Notes: generated by a model not told the origin, from the letters alone. A stretch of DNA of 64,000 nt from Halocalculus aciditolerans (GCF_014647475.1 NZ_BMPG01000002.1:434001-498000); one strand, 5' to 3'; positions 35,179-43,545 are shown, numbered from the stretch's first letter. Program-made: numbers and translations.

Positions 35179-36168
35179 ATGAAGGCGACCGCGAAAGCCC
35201 ACCCCATTCAGGGCCTCGTGAAGTACCACGGGATGCGGAACTCCGAGCGACGCTACCCCTACCACGACTCCATCAGCCTCTGCACCGCCCCCAGCCACAC
35301 CAAGACCACCGTCGAGTTCGACGGCTCCCTCGACGGCGACGTCTTCGTCATCGACGGCGACCGCGTCGAAGGCCGCGGCGCAGAACGCATCCAGTCCGTC
35401 GTCGACGAGGTCCGCGAGCGCGCGACCGCCGACTACGCCGCCGACCCGGTGCGCCTCGAATCCGAGAACGACTTCCCGTCGAACGTCGGGCTCGGCTCCT
35501 CCGCCTCCGGGTTCGCCGCCGCCGCGCTCGCACTCGCCGAGGCCGCCGACCTCGACTACACCCTCCCCGACGTGTCCACCATCGCCCGCCTCGGTTCGGC
35601 GAGCGCCGCGCGCGCCGTCACCGGCGCGTACAGCGACCTCTACACGGGCGGGAACGACGCGGACTGCCGGAGCGAGCGCCTCGACGTCGCCGACGACCTC
35701 GAAGAGGACGTCCGCATCGTCATCGGGCTCGTCCCCGCGTACAAGGAGACCGAGCAGGCGCACAAGGAAGCAGAAGAATCCCACATGTTCGAAGCGCGGA
35801 TGGCGCACGTCCACGACCAGCTCGTCGAGATGAAGGACGCCCTCCGAGCGGGCGACTTCGACCGCGTCTTCGAGACCGCCGAGAAGGACAGCCTGAGCCT
35901 CGCCGCCACCACGATGACCGGCCCCGCCGCCTGGGTCTACTGGCAGCCCGAAACGCTCGAGATATTCAACACCGTCCGCGACCTCCGGAACCACGAGGGT
36001 ATTCCCGTCTACTTCTCGACCGACACCGGCGCGACCGTCTACGTCAACACCAAAGCGGAGCACGCCGACGAGGTCGAAGCCGCCGTCGCCGAAACGGGCG
36101 TCGACACCATGGTGTGGAAGCCCGGCGGCCCCGCCCGAGTCCTCGACGACGCCGACGCGCTCTTCTAA
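35179..36168 (+). CDS. mvaD: phosphomevalonate (mevalonate-type) decarboxylase
   Basis: This 329-aa GHMP-family protein starts 'MKATAKAHPIQGLVKYHG' and has 'YPYHDSISLCTAPSHTKTTV' and the ATP loop 'FPSNVGLGSSASGFAAAAL'. In the C-terminal half it has 'GIPVYFSTDTGATVYVNTK'. In haloarchaea this gene family decarboxylates mevalonate 5-phosphate to isopentenyl phosphate, an intermediate of the alternative mevalonate pathway. It therefore feeds the prenyl synthases in this window. I take ATG 35179 over ATG 35155 because the TATA box sits at 35149-35155. Confidence 0.9.
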   Translation: MKATAKAHPIQGLVKYHGMRNSERRYPYHDSISLCTAPSHTKTTVEFDGSLDGDVFVIDGDRVEGRGAERIQSVVDEVRERATADYAADPVRLESENDFPSNVGLGSSASGFAAAALALAEAADLDYTLPDVSTIARLGSASAARAVTGAYSDLYTGGNDADCRSERLDVADDLEEDVRIVIGLVPAYKETEQAHKEAEESHMFEARMAHVHDQLVEMKDALRAGDFDRVFETAEKDSLSLAATTMTGPAAWVYWQPETLEIFNTVRDLRNHEGIPVYFSTDTGATVYVNTKAEHADEVEAAVAETGVDTMVWKPGGPARVLDDADALF

Positions 36169-36453
36169 CCGCGTCCCGCGCTCTCGCCGCACCCCGCCCG
36201 ATTCTCCGACCGACCCCGGGCGAGGGGGCTGTCCAGTCCGAGAGTTTATCCGATATCGGGCGGCGAGACGGCGTATCAGTTCCACGCTGTCCCGGGGCGC
36301 ACTGCGGTCGTGCGGCGGCCCGCTCCGGGCGCGGTCGGTCGCCGCCGCCAGCTAGCCCCCGCGCGCTCGACCCCGTCCTTGCGTGGGGTCGACAGGCGCG
36401 ACCGAAGCTGTTCGGGAGAACCACCATCCGGGTGTCGCGTGTCCGTTCACTCG
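36169..36453. other. 285-bp gap upstream of the globin gene
   Basis: This region contains AGTTTATCCGATATCGGG near 36243, an AT-richer spot that could be a distal promoter or operator (CCGATATCGG is palindromic). I see no other gene-like feature. Confidence 0.4.
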
Positions 36454-36816
36454 ATGTCTGCTAAATCCATCTACGCCGAGATCGGTGGTCGTGACGCCGT
36501 CGAGTCAGTCGTGGACGACTTCTACGACCGCGTGCTCGACGACCCCGTCCTCACGCCCTACTTCGAGGATACGGACATGGACGAGCTGTTCGCCCACCAG
36601 GTCCAGTTCGTGAGTTCCGTCGCCGGCGGCCCCGTGGAGTACGACGGCGAAGACATGCAGGCCGCGCACGAAGGCATGGGAATCACGGGGGAGGCGTTCG
36701 CCCACGTCGCCGACCATCTCGACGCCGCGCTCCGCGAGAACGGCGTGCCGGGCGACGCCGTCGAGTCCATCATCGAGGACGTCGCCGCGCTCGAAGACGA
36801 CGTCGTCGGCCAGTAA
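36454..36816 (+). CDS. truncated hemoglobin, group 1
   Basis: This 120-aa protein has the 2/2-globin pattern 'SIYAEIGGRDAVESVVDDFY', then 'FVSSVAGGPVEYDGEDMQAAHEGMGI' (shortened: YDGEDMQAAHEGMGI), in which the His of AAHEG is the proximal heme ligand. Group 1 truncated globins bind O2 or NO. Start ATG 36454 gives the normal length. It is followed after 43 bp by a bacterio-opsin-activator-type HTH gene and then an NDH-2 homologue, all plus strand. Confidence 0.9.
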   Translation: MSAKSIYAEIGGRDAVESVVDDFYDRVLDDPVLTPYFEDTDMDELFAHQVQFVSSVAGGPVEYDGEDMQAAHEGMGITGEAFAHVADHLDAALRENGVPGDAVESIIEDVAALEDDVVGQ

Positions 36817-36859
36817 GGAAGCGCGGCGTTCTTCTCCCCTCGACGCGTGAGCACGAGAT

Positions 36860-37483
36860 GTGCCTCGCGTCGAACTCGTCGTGACGCTCCCGGAGCCGGC
36901 GTGGATCGGACGGATCTCGCGCGCTCACTCGGACGCCGCGTTCCGCGTGCTCTCGGCGCTCCCCGCGCCGGACGGTGGCGTCGGCCTGCTCGAACTCAAC
37001 GGGGACGACGTGGACCCGCTCCTCGCGGCCGTCGAAGCCGCGGACCTCCGCGACGTCTCCGTCCTCCGCCGCCTCGACGAGAGCGCGCTCGTCCAGTTCG
37101 AGACCGAATCGCCGATGCTGCTCCGCGCGACGCAGTCCTCCGGCGTCCCGCTGGAGTTCCCGTTCCACATCCGCGACGGCGAAGCCCACTGGACGTTCAC
37201 CGTCTCCCACGACCGGCTCGCCGACCTCCGCACCGAACTCGACGCGCGCGGCTTCGACTACCGACTCGACGGCGTGCGCGGCGCGAACCAAACGGAGGAC
37301 GCGCTCACCGACCACCAGCGCGAGGTCGTGCTCGCGGCGCTCGACGCCGGCTACTACGAGCAACCGCGCGACTGCTCGCTCACCGAACTCGCCGCCGAAC
37401 TCGACGTGGCGAAGTCGACGCTCAGCGGCGTGCTCCGGCGAGCCGAAGCCGCGCTCGTGCGTGCTTACGCCGACGACACCTGA
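36860..37483 (+). CDS. bacterio-opsin activator-type HTH transcription regulator
   Basis: This 207-aa protein has an N-terminal haloarchaeal BAT-like sensor module ('DAAFRVLSALPAPDGGVGLLEL' shortened to RVLSALPAPDGG) and a C-terminal HTH_10 domain: 'LTDHQREVVLAALDAGYYEQP' (shortened: LTDHQREVVLAALDAGYY), then 'LTELAAELDVAKSTLSGVLRR'. Family members regulate genes for opsin, respiration and other energy functions. The start is GTG 36860. It sits between a truncated globin and an NDH-2-like gene and may sense respiratory or oxygen status. Confidence 0.88.
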   Translation: MPRVELVVTLPEPAWIGRISRAHSDAAFRVLSALPAPDGGVGLLELNGDDVDPLLAAVEAADLRDVSVLRRLDESALVQFETESPMLLRATQSSGVPLEFPFHIRDGEAHWTFTVSHDRLADLRTELDARGFDYRLDGVRGANQTEDALTDHQREVVLAALDAGYYEQPRDCSLTELAAELDVAKSTLSGVLRRAEAALVRAYADDT

Positions 37484-37538
37484 ACACGCAGCGTAGTTTG
37501 CCACCGCAGTTATCCCGGCGGCCGTCGAAACGACAGCT

Positions 37539-38675
37539 ATGCGAGTTGTCGTTCTCGGCGGCGGCTACGGCGGCCTCCTCACCACGCGAAAGCTCGAAGA
37601 CCGACTCCCGGACGGCGTCGAACTCCTCCTCGTCGACGACACCGGCGACCACCTCGTCCAGCACGAGCTCCACCGAGCGATTCGCCGGCCGTCGTTCACG
37701 GACGCGATTTCGATTCCGCTGACGGAGTTGACGGAGCGCGCGACGGTCCGCGTCGCGGACGTCGAGGCGGTCGACCGCGAGGAGCGCGTCGTCGAACTCG
37801 ACGGCGGCGACAGCATCGAGTACGACGCGGCGGTCGTGGCGTTCGGCGCGGAGACGGCGTACTACGGCATCGAGGGACTGGAGGAGTACGCGACGCCGCT
37901 GAAGCGCCTGGAGCACGCCGCGGCGGTGCGACGGGAGTTCGAAGCGGTGCTGGAAGCGGGCGGCGGCGAGGTCGTCGTCGGCGGCGCGGGCCTCTCCGGC
38001 GTGCAGGTCGCAGGCGAACTCGCGCAGTACGCCCGCGACGAGGGCGTCGAGTCCCACGTCTCCGTGACGCTGCTCGAACAGCGGTCGGATATCGCGCCGT
38101 CGTTCCCGGCGAACTTCCGAGACGCAGTCCGCGACGAACTCCGCGAGCGCGACGTCGACATCCGCACAGAGACGACCGTAACTGCGGTCGACGATGGGAC
38201 GGTTTCGCTCGACGACGGCGAGCACGCGTACGACCAGTTCGTGTGGACGGGCGGCATCACGGGGAACCACGGGCTCGGCGGCGACCGGCCGAGCGTCCGC
38301 GCGGACCTCCGCATCGACGACCGGACGTTCGGCATCGGGGACGCGGTCGAGATCACGGACGCGGAAGGCACAGTCGTGCCGGCGGCGGCGCTCGCCGCGG
38401 TGCGCGCGTCGGAGACGGTCGCGGAGAACGTCACGCGCGTCGTCGAAGCCGCCCGCGAGGGCGAGCCGCGGCCGCGCCTGAAGCAGTGGGTGTTCGACAC
38501 GCCCGGGTGGCTGGTGAGCGTCGGCGACGGCGCGGTCGCCCAGCTCGGCCCGGAGGTATTCACGGGCGCGGCGGCGAACGTCATCAAGTCGAGCGTCGGC
38601 GTCACTTATCTCGCCGAACACGGCTCGCTCCGCCGCGCCGTCTCCGTCGTTCAAGAGGACTTGCGAGACCTCTAA
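37539..38675 (+). CDS. NAD(P)/FAD-dependent oxidoreductase, NDH-2-like
   Basis: This 378-aa flavoprotein has an N-terminal FAD motif 'VVVLGGGYGGLLTTRKL', a central NAD(P) motif 'EVVVGGAGLSGVQVAGELAQYA' (shortened: VVGGAGLSGVQVAGELA), and 'RTFGIGDAVEITDAEG' with the second FAD motif. The C-terminal hydrophobic patch 'EVFTGAAANVIKSSVGVTY' would be the membrane-contact part of type II NADH dehydrogenases. It probably passes electrons from NADH to menaquinone without proton pumping. A CAGTTATCCC box about 27-32 nt upstream may be its promoter. Confidence 0.88.
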   Translation: MRVVVLGGGYGGLLTTRKLEDRLPDGVELLLVDDTGDHLVQHELHRAIRRPSFTDAISIPLTELTERATVRVADVEAVDREERVVELDGGDSIEYDAAVVAFGAETAYYGIEGLEEYATPLKRLEHAAAVRREFEAVLEAGGGEVVVGGAGLSGVQVAGELAQYARDEGVESHVSVTLLEQRSDIAPSFPANFRDAVRDELRERDVDIRTETTVTAVDDGTVSLDDGEHAYDQFVWTGGITGNHGLGGDRPSVRADLRIDDRTFGIGDAVEITDAEGTVVPAAALAAVRASETVAENVTRVVEAAREGEPRPRLKQWVFDTPGWLVSVGDGAVAQLGPEVFTGAAANVIKSSVGVTYLAEHGSLRRAVSVVQEDLRDL

Positions 38676-38678
38676 CGA

Positions 38679-39191
38679 TCAGATACCGGGAATGCCGACG
38701 GCGCGGAGGCCGGAGCCGAAGAGACCGAGGAAGACGTTCGCGACGCCCGTGATGGCGAAGGCGACGAGCCAGGAGACGCCGCCGACGACGACGGCGTTCA
38801 CCCAGGAGTCGTCGTAGCGGTAGAAGAGAACGCCGAGCCAGGCGACGACGGCGAGGACGGGGCCGACCATCGGTATCCAGCCGACGAGCGCGATGGCGAC
38901 GGCGGCGAGCGCGGTCGTGCCGAGCGCGCGGAAGGCGTCGCCGCCCTCGAAGAGCGCGGCTTCGGCGGCGTAGACGCCGACGGCGGCGACGGCGAACCCG
39001 ACGAACGTCCCGAGGAGACCGAGGAGGCCGTGGCCGGCGAACCCGAGGAGGTCGGCCGTCGGACCGCCGCCGAGGAGCATCCCGAAGAGAGACTGCGCGC
39101 TCCAGTAGAAGACGAGCAGCACGACGAGGAGCCCGACGAGCGCGAGCGCGGCAGACATGCCTACCTCTACTCGGGTTCGATACTTAGCCAT
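38679..39191 (-). CDS. Yip1-like polytopic membrane protein
   Basis: This 170-aa protein has five hydrophobic segments, beginning 'SAALALVGLLVVLLVFYW' and including 'LGFAGHGLLGLLGTFVGFA' and 'IALVGWIPMVGPVLAVVAWL'. The alternating Gly/Pro-rich helices resemble Yip1/YIF1-type membrane proteins, but I would not assign a function. It converges on the NDH-2 gene with a 3-bp gap between stop codons. Start is ATG 39191 or a Met 11 codons later. Confidence 0.65.
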   Translation of the reverse strand: MAKYRTRVEVGMSAALALVGLLVVLLVFYWSAQSLFGMLLGGGPTADLLGFAGHGLLGLLGTFVGFAVAAVGVYAAEAALFEGGDAFRALGTTALAAVAIALVGWIPMVGPVLAVVAWLGVLFYRYDDSWVNAVVVGGVSWLVAFAITGVANVFLGLFGSGLRAVGIPGI

Positions 39192-39286
39192 GCGGGATGA
39201 CCCGGACGAGTAGCGCCGCATCTATCGAGCCGCGGCGCACCCGGAACCGATGCGCCAGCCGGCGAGGGAAAAGTGCTCGCCGAGCG

Positions 39287-39496
39287 TTAGTCGGCGAGAG
39301 ATTCGGATTCGTCGTCGGCGTTCATCGTCGGTTTCGTCACTTCGAGGAGCGTCGCGTCGTAGTCGGGGATAGAGTCGTCGAATCGGATGTCGTAACTCCC
39401 CTCGACGGCGACGCCGTTCTCGTACGCGCCGCGGATGACGTCGCGGAGTTCGCGGCGGAGCGCACTCGAATCGCGTGGATACGTGGGTTCACTCAT
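39287..39496 (-). CDS. small conserved haloarchaeal protein
   Basis: This 69-aa acidic protein, 'MSEPTYPRDSSALRRELRD' to 'ADDESESLAD', has no recognisable motif. The composition and start are consistent with a real gene. Small proteins of this kind are common in haloarchaea; the role is unknown. It diverges from the Gly/Met-rich protein gene. Confidence 0.6.
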   Translation of the reverse strand: MSEPTYPRDSSALRRELRDVIRGAYENGVAVEGSYDIRFDDSIPDYDATLLEVTKPTMNADDESESLAD

Positions 39497-39630
39497 GGGG
39501 GGATTTCGGAACGCGGCGACCGCGGGTGCGGCCGCCTGCTTCCACCTGAGTAGTGGGCGTTTTCGCGGATACGCTTGCCCCGTGGAAACTCAAGCAGACT
39601 AAGTGGGGTCGCGTGTCTTCACGCAGACAC

Positions 39631-39691
39631 CTCGCGGTCTGTCGAACCGGCTCGTACCTGTATCTCGCGGTCTGACGAACCGGCTCGTACC
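39631..39691 (+). repeat. two 28-bp direct repeats upstream of the Gly/Met-rich protein gene
   Basis: CTCGCGGTCTGTCGAACCGG continues to CTCGTACC at 39631-39658, and the same 28 bp with one mismatch is at 39664-39691, a 33-bp period (about three helical turns). The pair ends about 10-15 bp upstream of a GGTTTTTCC TATA-like box (39701-39709) that is 27 nt before ATG 39734. It is a candidate regulator-binding region. Confidence 0.6.
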
Positions 39692-39733
39692 GGGGAAGAA
39701 GGGTTTTTCCGCGCGCCGGTAGAAGGCCGATGT

Positions 39734-40207
39734 ATGCCGGAAGACGACGCGAACACCGAAGACGTCGACGTCGAGGGAGAGGAAGAGAGCGACGAGAAAT
39801 CCTTCCGCGAGCGCGTGAAAGAGATCCGCGAGCAGCGCGAGCAGGAGCGCGAAGAGCGCGACGGCGAGGAGGGCGACCGCCGCGAACGCATGGAGGAAGC
39901 GATGGGCGGCGGCCCCGGCGGCATGGGCGGCGGCGGGAACCCGTTCGCGCAGATGATGGGCGGCATGATGGGCGGCGGCGGCGGTCCCGGCGGTATGGGC
40001 GGCGGCCCCGGCGGCCCCGGTGGAATGGGCGGCCCGAGCGGTCCGGGCGGCCGCGGCGAGCCCGAACGACCCGGTTCGCGCGGCGGCGACGCCGGCGGCG
40101 AGCACACCGAGCAGATCGCCGAGGAGATGAAGAAGCTCCGGAAGGAAGTCGAGCGCACGAACAACAAGCTCGACCGCATCGCGATCGCGCTCGAAGAAGA
40201 CGACTAA
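39734..40207 (+). CDS. low-complexity Gly/Met-rich protein with coiled-coil ends
   Basis: This 157-aa protein has an acidic, then strongly charged helical N-terminus (residues 1-53, 'ERVKEIREQREQEREERDG'). A central run of GGM/GGPGG repeats with two MMGG blocks covers residues 54-112. The C-terminal helix is 'IAEEMKKLRKEVERTNNKL'. I do not recognise a named family. Gly/Met-rich middle regions occur in chaperone C-termini (such as GGM repeats of GroEL), but the rest is unlike a chaperonin. ATG 39734 is chosen because of the TATA box; the start at 39575 would run through the repeat. Confidence 0.75.
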   Translation: MPEDDANTEDVDVEGEEESDEKSFRERVKEIREQREQEREERDGEEGDRRERMEEAMGGGPGGMGGGGNPFAQMMGGMMGGGGGPGGMGGGPGGPGGMGGPSGPGGRGEPERPGSRGGDAGGEHTEQIAEEMKKLRKEVERTNNKLDRIAIALEEDD

Positions 40208-40567
40208 CGCGGTTCGGAGCGACCGCCGAAGGCGCGAGTGAGAACCGCGAAACAGCGAACGGGGAGGAGCGACCCGTGAGACAGCGCGACCAAGCTGACC
40301 ACGCGAGGCGGCCGAGAACCGCGGGAAGGCGAACGGGGAGCAGGCGGACCCTTCGGTTCCGCCGAACGAACGGTGGCGAGAACGGAGTTCTCGCTCGAAA
40401 CCGGAACGCGTCGCGTTCCGGTGACGGCATCGCCGCGAGTCCGGCGGCCCGTAGGCCAGCGCGAAGGCGGGAGTGAGCGCGGTCGGAACGACTTCTTCCT
40501 TGCTCGCGCTACCCCTGTGAGCCAGCGTGAGTGGAACCGGAGAAAGACGAGCGGCGGGCGTGTTTTG
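40208..40567. repeat. 360-bp intergenic repeat region
   Basis: The first unit (40208-40249) has CGCGGTTC and GAACCGCG outer arms with inner stem CGCC-GAA-GGCG, directly at the TAA of the Gly/Met-rich gene. Repeat-derived units (AACCGCGGGAAGGCGAACGG, GCGCGGTCGGAACGA) follow toward 40500. There is no credible gene. The minus-strand glycosyltransferase gene ends at 40568. Confidence 0.7.
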
Positions 40568-41674
40568 CTATCGGACGTCGCGGTAGAGCGTTTCGAGCGT
40601 GTCGATGGCGTGGTCGACGCTGATGTCGTCGCGGGCGTCGAGGCAGTTCTCGGCGAGGTGGCGTTCGTCGGCGAGGGCGCGCTGGATAGCGTCGGCGAAG
40701 GCGGTGGTGTCGCCGCGGGGGTAGCGGTAGCCCGTGGTGCCGTGGTCGACGGTGTCGGCGAGTGCGCCGGCGTCGACGCCGACGACGGGGGTGCCGCAGG
40801 CGTTCGCTTCGAGGGCGACGAGGCCTTCGGTTTCGACGGGGCTGGGGAAGGCGAAGACGTCGAGGGCGGAGTAGAAGGCGGGGAGTTCGTCGCGGTCGAG
40901 GAAGCCGAGGAAGTGGGCGTCGACGTCGAGGTCGGCGGCGAGGTCGTGGAGTTCGTCGCGGGCGGGGCCGTCGCCGCCGAAGACGACGGGGGCGTCGAGG
41001 TGGGTGGCGGCGCGGACGAGGTCGTCGAGTTCTTTCTCGTGGCCGTGGCGGCCGGTGTAGCCGACGAGCGGGCCGTCCGGGAGGTCGTGGCGGTCGCGGA
41101 AGGCCTCGCTGGGGGTGGGGCGGAAGAAGTCGGTGTCGACGCCGTTGGGGAGGGCGCGGACGGGGGTGGTGACGCCGAGGTCGCGGCGGAGGTCGCGTGC
41201 GGTGGTTTCGCTGGGGGTGAGGACGAGGTCGGCGCGGTCGAGGAACCAGCGTTCGTAGCGGCGTGAGACGGCACTTACTGCGCCGGAGGCGGCGTCGGGG
41301 GCGACGTAGTCGGCGTATTCGCTGGCGGGGGTGTGGTAGGTGGCGACGAGCGGGTTGTCGTGGCGGCGGGCGAGGCGGAGGGCGGCGAGGCCGAGGGCGA
41401 AGGGCGTGTGGGCGTGGACGACGTCGACGTCGGCGACGGCGTCGGGAACCGTGGGGGTGCCGACGCGGAAGCCCTCGTAGAAGGGGAAGGAGGCGGCGGG
41501 GACGGGGTGTTCGCCGGGTTCGGGGTCGTGGGCGCTGGCGGGGTAGACGACGTCCATGCGGCCGCCGCGGGCGCGCCAGCGGTCGCGCCACGTCCGCACG
41601 GTGTAGGTCACGCCGTTCACGGTCGGGAGGTAGGAGTCCGTGAAGGCGGCGACGGCGGGCCGGTCGTCCGACAT
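40568..41674 (-). CDS. glycosyltransferase family 4
   Basis: This 368-aa GT-B enzyme has the acceptor domain 'YLPTVNGVTYTVRTWRDRW', then 'VHAHTPFALGLAALRLAR', 'LPNGVDTDFFRP', 'VGYTGRHGHEKELDDLV' and a donor domain with 'VFAFPSPVETEGLVALEANACGTPVVG' (shortened: ETEGLVALEANACGTPVV), the EXFGxxxxE-like retaining GT4 motif. It transfers a sugar to a lipid or polysaccharide. It is the second of two adjacent GT4 genes (24-bp gap), probably a small surface-glycan operon. Confidence 0.9.
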   Translation of the reverse strand: MSDDRPAVAAFTDSYLPTVNGVTYTVRTWRDRWRARGGRMDVVYPASAHDPEPGEHPVPAASFPFYEGFRVGTPTVPDAVADVDVVHAHTPFALGLAALRLARRHDNPLVATYHTPASEYADYVAPDAASGAVSAVSRRYERWFLDRADLVLTPSETTARDLRRDLGVTTPVRALPNGVDTDFFRPTPSEAFRDRHDLPDGPLVGYTGRHGHEKELDDLVRAATHLDAPVVFGGDGPARDELHDLAADLDVDAHFLGFLDRDELPAFYSALDVFAFPSPVETEGLVALEANACGTPVVGVDAGALADTVDHGTTGYRYPRGDTTAFADAIQRALADERHLAENCLDARDDISVDHAIDTLETLYRDVR

Positions 41675-41698
41675 GGTTCTCTCTTTCCGCCGCGCGGG

Positions 41699-42787
41699 TT
41701 AAAGGGACTCCCCTTCCCGATTTCCGCTCGCGGTTCCGCTGTCGTCGAGGAGGGTCTGGTAGAGGTCGGCGAGGCGGTCGCCGACGCGGTCGAGCGTGTG
41801 TTCCTCGACGCTCTCCCGGGCGTTCTCGCCGAGGCGGTCGCGGAGGTCGGGGTCGGCGTCGAGGCGTTCGAGGGCGTCGACGAACTCCGCCGTCGAGTCG
41901 CATTTGAGGCAGTCGTGCTCGTCGGTGAGGAACTCCTCGAACACGGGAATGTCTCGGACGACGATTGCTTTCCCGGTCGCCATGGCTTCGAGGACGGCGA
42001 TGCCCTGGTTCTCGACTTTGGCGGGGAACATGTAGACGTCGCCCGCGCCGAACGCCGCGCGTTTGTCGTCGACGAATCCGGTGAACCGGACGTTCTCGGG
42101 GGGGTTCTGCGTCCAGCGTTTCGTCACCGCGGAGGCCTGCGGCCCGGTCTCGTAGGGGCCGAACCACGCGAAGTCGTACTCCGTTCGTTTCGCGGTCTCG
42201 CAGAACGTGGTGAGGCCTTTGCGCTCGATGACTTCGCCGACGGCGAAGACGACCGTGCCGTCGAGGTCGAAGCGCTCCCGAGTCTCCTCGCGGAGGGCCT
42301 CGTGGCCTTGGAGGCTCTCGATGTCGACGCCGTTCGTGACGGGTTCGATGGGCGCAGTAACCGGATAGGATTCGAGGACGCCCTTGGTGTACTCGGAGGG
42401 GCAGAGGACGAGGTCGGCCTGTGAGTAGAACCAGCGGAGGTAGGGTTTGAGGGCGGGGGCGACAGTGGAGGAGCCGCGGTAGGATTCGGCGAAGTCCTCG
42501 GCGGTGAAGTGCGCGTGGAGGACGAGCGGAATATCCTGGCGTTTCGCGTGGCGGGCGACGGCGACGCTCCCGGGGCCGACGAGGTTGCAGTGTACGACGT
42601 CGAACTCCTCGAAGTAGCCCATGCCGGCGAACGCCGTCCCGAGGGATTGCACGGGGTTGCCGGCCTTCCACGGCGTCGTCACGACGTCGACGTCGGTCGT
42701 CGCGAGCGCCTTGCGCTGTTGGGCCGCCGCCGTCGTCATCCCCCCGCGGATGTGCGACTCCAGTTCGAGATAGTTCAGGGCGCGCAT
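41699..42787 (-). CDS. glycosyltransferase family 4
   Basis: This 362-aa GT-B protein starts 'MRALNYLELESHIRGGMTT'. It has 'FDVVHCNLVGPGSVAVARHA', 'LVLCPSEYTKGVLESY', 'PVTNGVDIESL', 'AVGEVIERKGLTTFCET' and the donor-site region 'MFPAKVENQGIAVLEAMATGKA' (shortened: ENQGIAVLEAMATGKA) where the retaining GT4 Glu pair lies. It is the first gene of the GT4 pair. Start ATG 42787 is chosen; the upstream frame only adds an Arg-rich leader antisense to the next locus. Confidence 0.9.
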   Translation of the reverse strand: MRALNYLELESHIRGGMTTAAAQQRKALATTDVDVVTTPWKAGNPVQSLGTAFAGMGYFEEFDVVHCNLVGPGSVAVARHAKRQDIPLVLHAHFTAEDFAESYRGSSTVAPALKPYLRWFYSQADLVLCPSEYTKGVLESYPVTAPIEPVTNGVDIESLQGHEALREETRERFDLDGTVVFAVGEVIERKGLTTFCETAKRTEYDFAWFGPYETGPQASAVTKRWTQNPPENVRFTGFVDDKRAAFGAGDVYMFPAKVENQGIAVLEAMATGKAIVVRDIPVFEEFLTDEHDCLKCDSTAEFVDALERLDADPDLRDRLGENARESVEEHTLDRVGDRLADLYQTLLDDSGTASGNREGESL

Positions 42788-42977
42788 ACTCCGAAACTCA
42801 CGGGGTTCGGGAAATAGTCTTCCGGAAGAAGGACACGGCGTTTGAGGGGTGCGCCGCTCTTCGGGGCGTTCACGCTCGTCGTCGGCGTCGCGGCGTTCGT
42901 CGGCCGGCGGGCCGAGAGCGAGAGGGGTAGGGCCGCCAATCGACACGGCCTTACCGGGCGCGCGGGAACCTCTTCGC

Positions 42978-43265
42978 GTGACGCGGAGCATCGCACGGGA
43001 GCGCATCGACCGCCTGCACGACCTCGCTCGCGAGGCCGCCCGCGGCGGCGACGACGACCTCGCGCGGGAGTACGTGCGGCTCGCCCGCCGCATCGCCGAG
43101 CGCAACCGGCTCACGCTCCCGAAGCGCTTCCGCCGGTTCACCTGTGACGCCTGTGACGCCTACCTGATTCCCGGCCGGAACGCGCGCGTCCGCACCCGCG
43201 CCGGCCACGTCGTCGTGACCTGTGACTGCGGCCATCAGTCCCGGTATCCCTACGGAGAAGCCTAA
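42978..43265 (+). CDS. rnp4: RNase P protein component 4 (Rpp21/Rpr2)
   Basis: This 95-aa protein has an N-terminal helical part ('ARERIDRLHDLAREAARGG') and a zinc ribbon 'RFTCDACDAYLIPGRNARVR' with second ligand pair CDCG. Rpp21 joins Rpp29 on the archaeal RNase P RNA to mature tRNA 5' ends. I start at GTG 42978 because this gives the usual length. The order rnp4 - YhbY - mscS is one I recognise from other haloarchaea. Confidence 0.88.
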   Translation: MTRSIARERIDRLHDLAREAARGGDDDLAREYVRLARRIAERNRLTLPKRFRRFTCDACDAYLIPGRNARVRTRAGHVVVTCDCGHQSRYPYGEA

Positions 43266-43299
43266 AGGTTCAAACCCGAGCGGGGAGAAAACCGGATAG

Positions 43300-43545
43300 A
43301 TGATGGCTGACTTAGCTACGAAAGCCCACGAGGCCGACGTGACGGTCTGGGTGGGGAAAGCCGGTATCGGCGCGGTCGTCGACGAACTCAGCGACCAGCT
43401 CCAGGAGCGCGACGTCGTGAAAGTCAAGTTCCTGCGGTCGTCACGCGGCGGGACGGACACGGACGAACTCGCCGCGGAGCTCGCCACGGAGGCGAACGCC
43501 GACCTCTACGAGACGCGAGGGAACACCGCGGTGTACACGCGATGA
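43300..43545 (+). CDS. YhbY (CRM domain) RNA-binding protein
   Basis: This 81-aa protein consists of a CRM/YhbY domain: 'VTVWVGKAGIGAVVDELSDQLQ' (shortened: VWVGKAGIGAVVDELSDQ), then 'DVVKVKFLRSSRGG' and 'LYETRGNTAVYTR', whose GNTAV end is typical. It has been linked to ribosome or rRNA maturation. The TGA overlaps the ATG of mscS (ATGA). It follows rnp4 with 34 bp between. Confidence 0.9.
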   Translation: MMADLATKAHEADVTVWVGKAGIGAVVDELSDQLQERDVVKVKFLRSSRGGTDTDELAAELATEANADLYETRGNTAVYTR

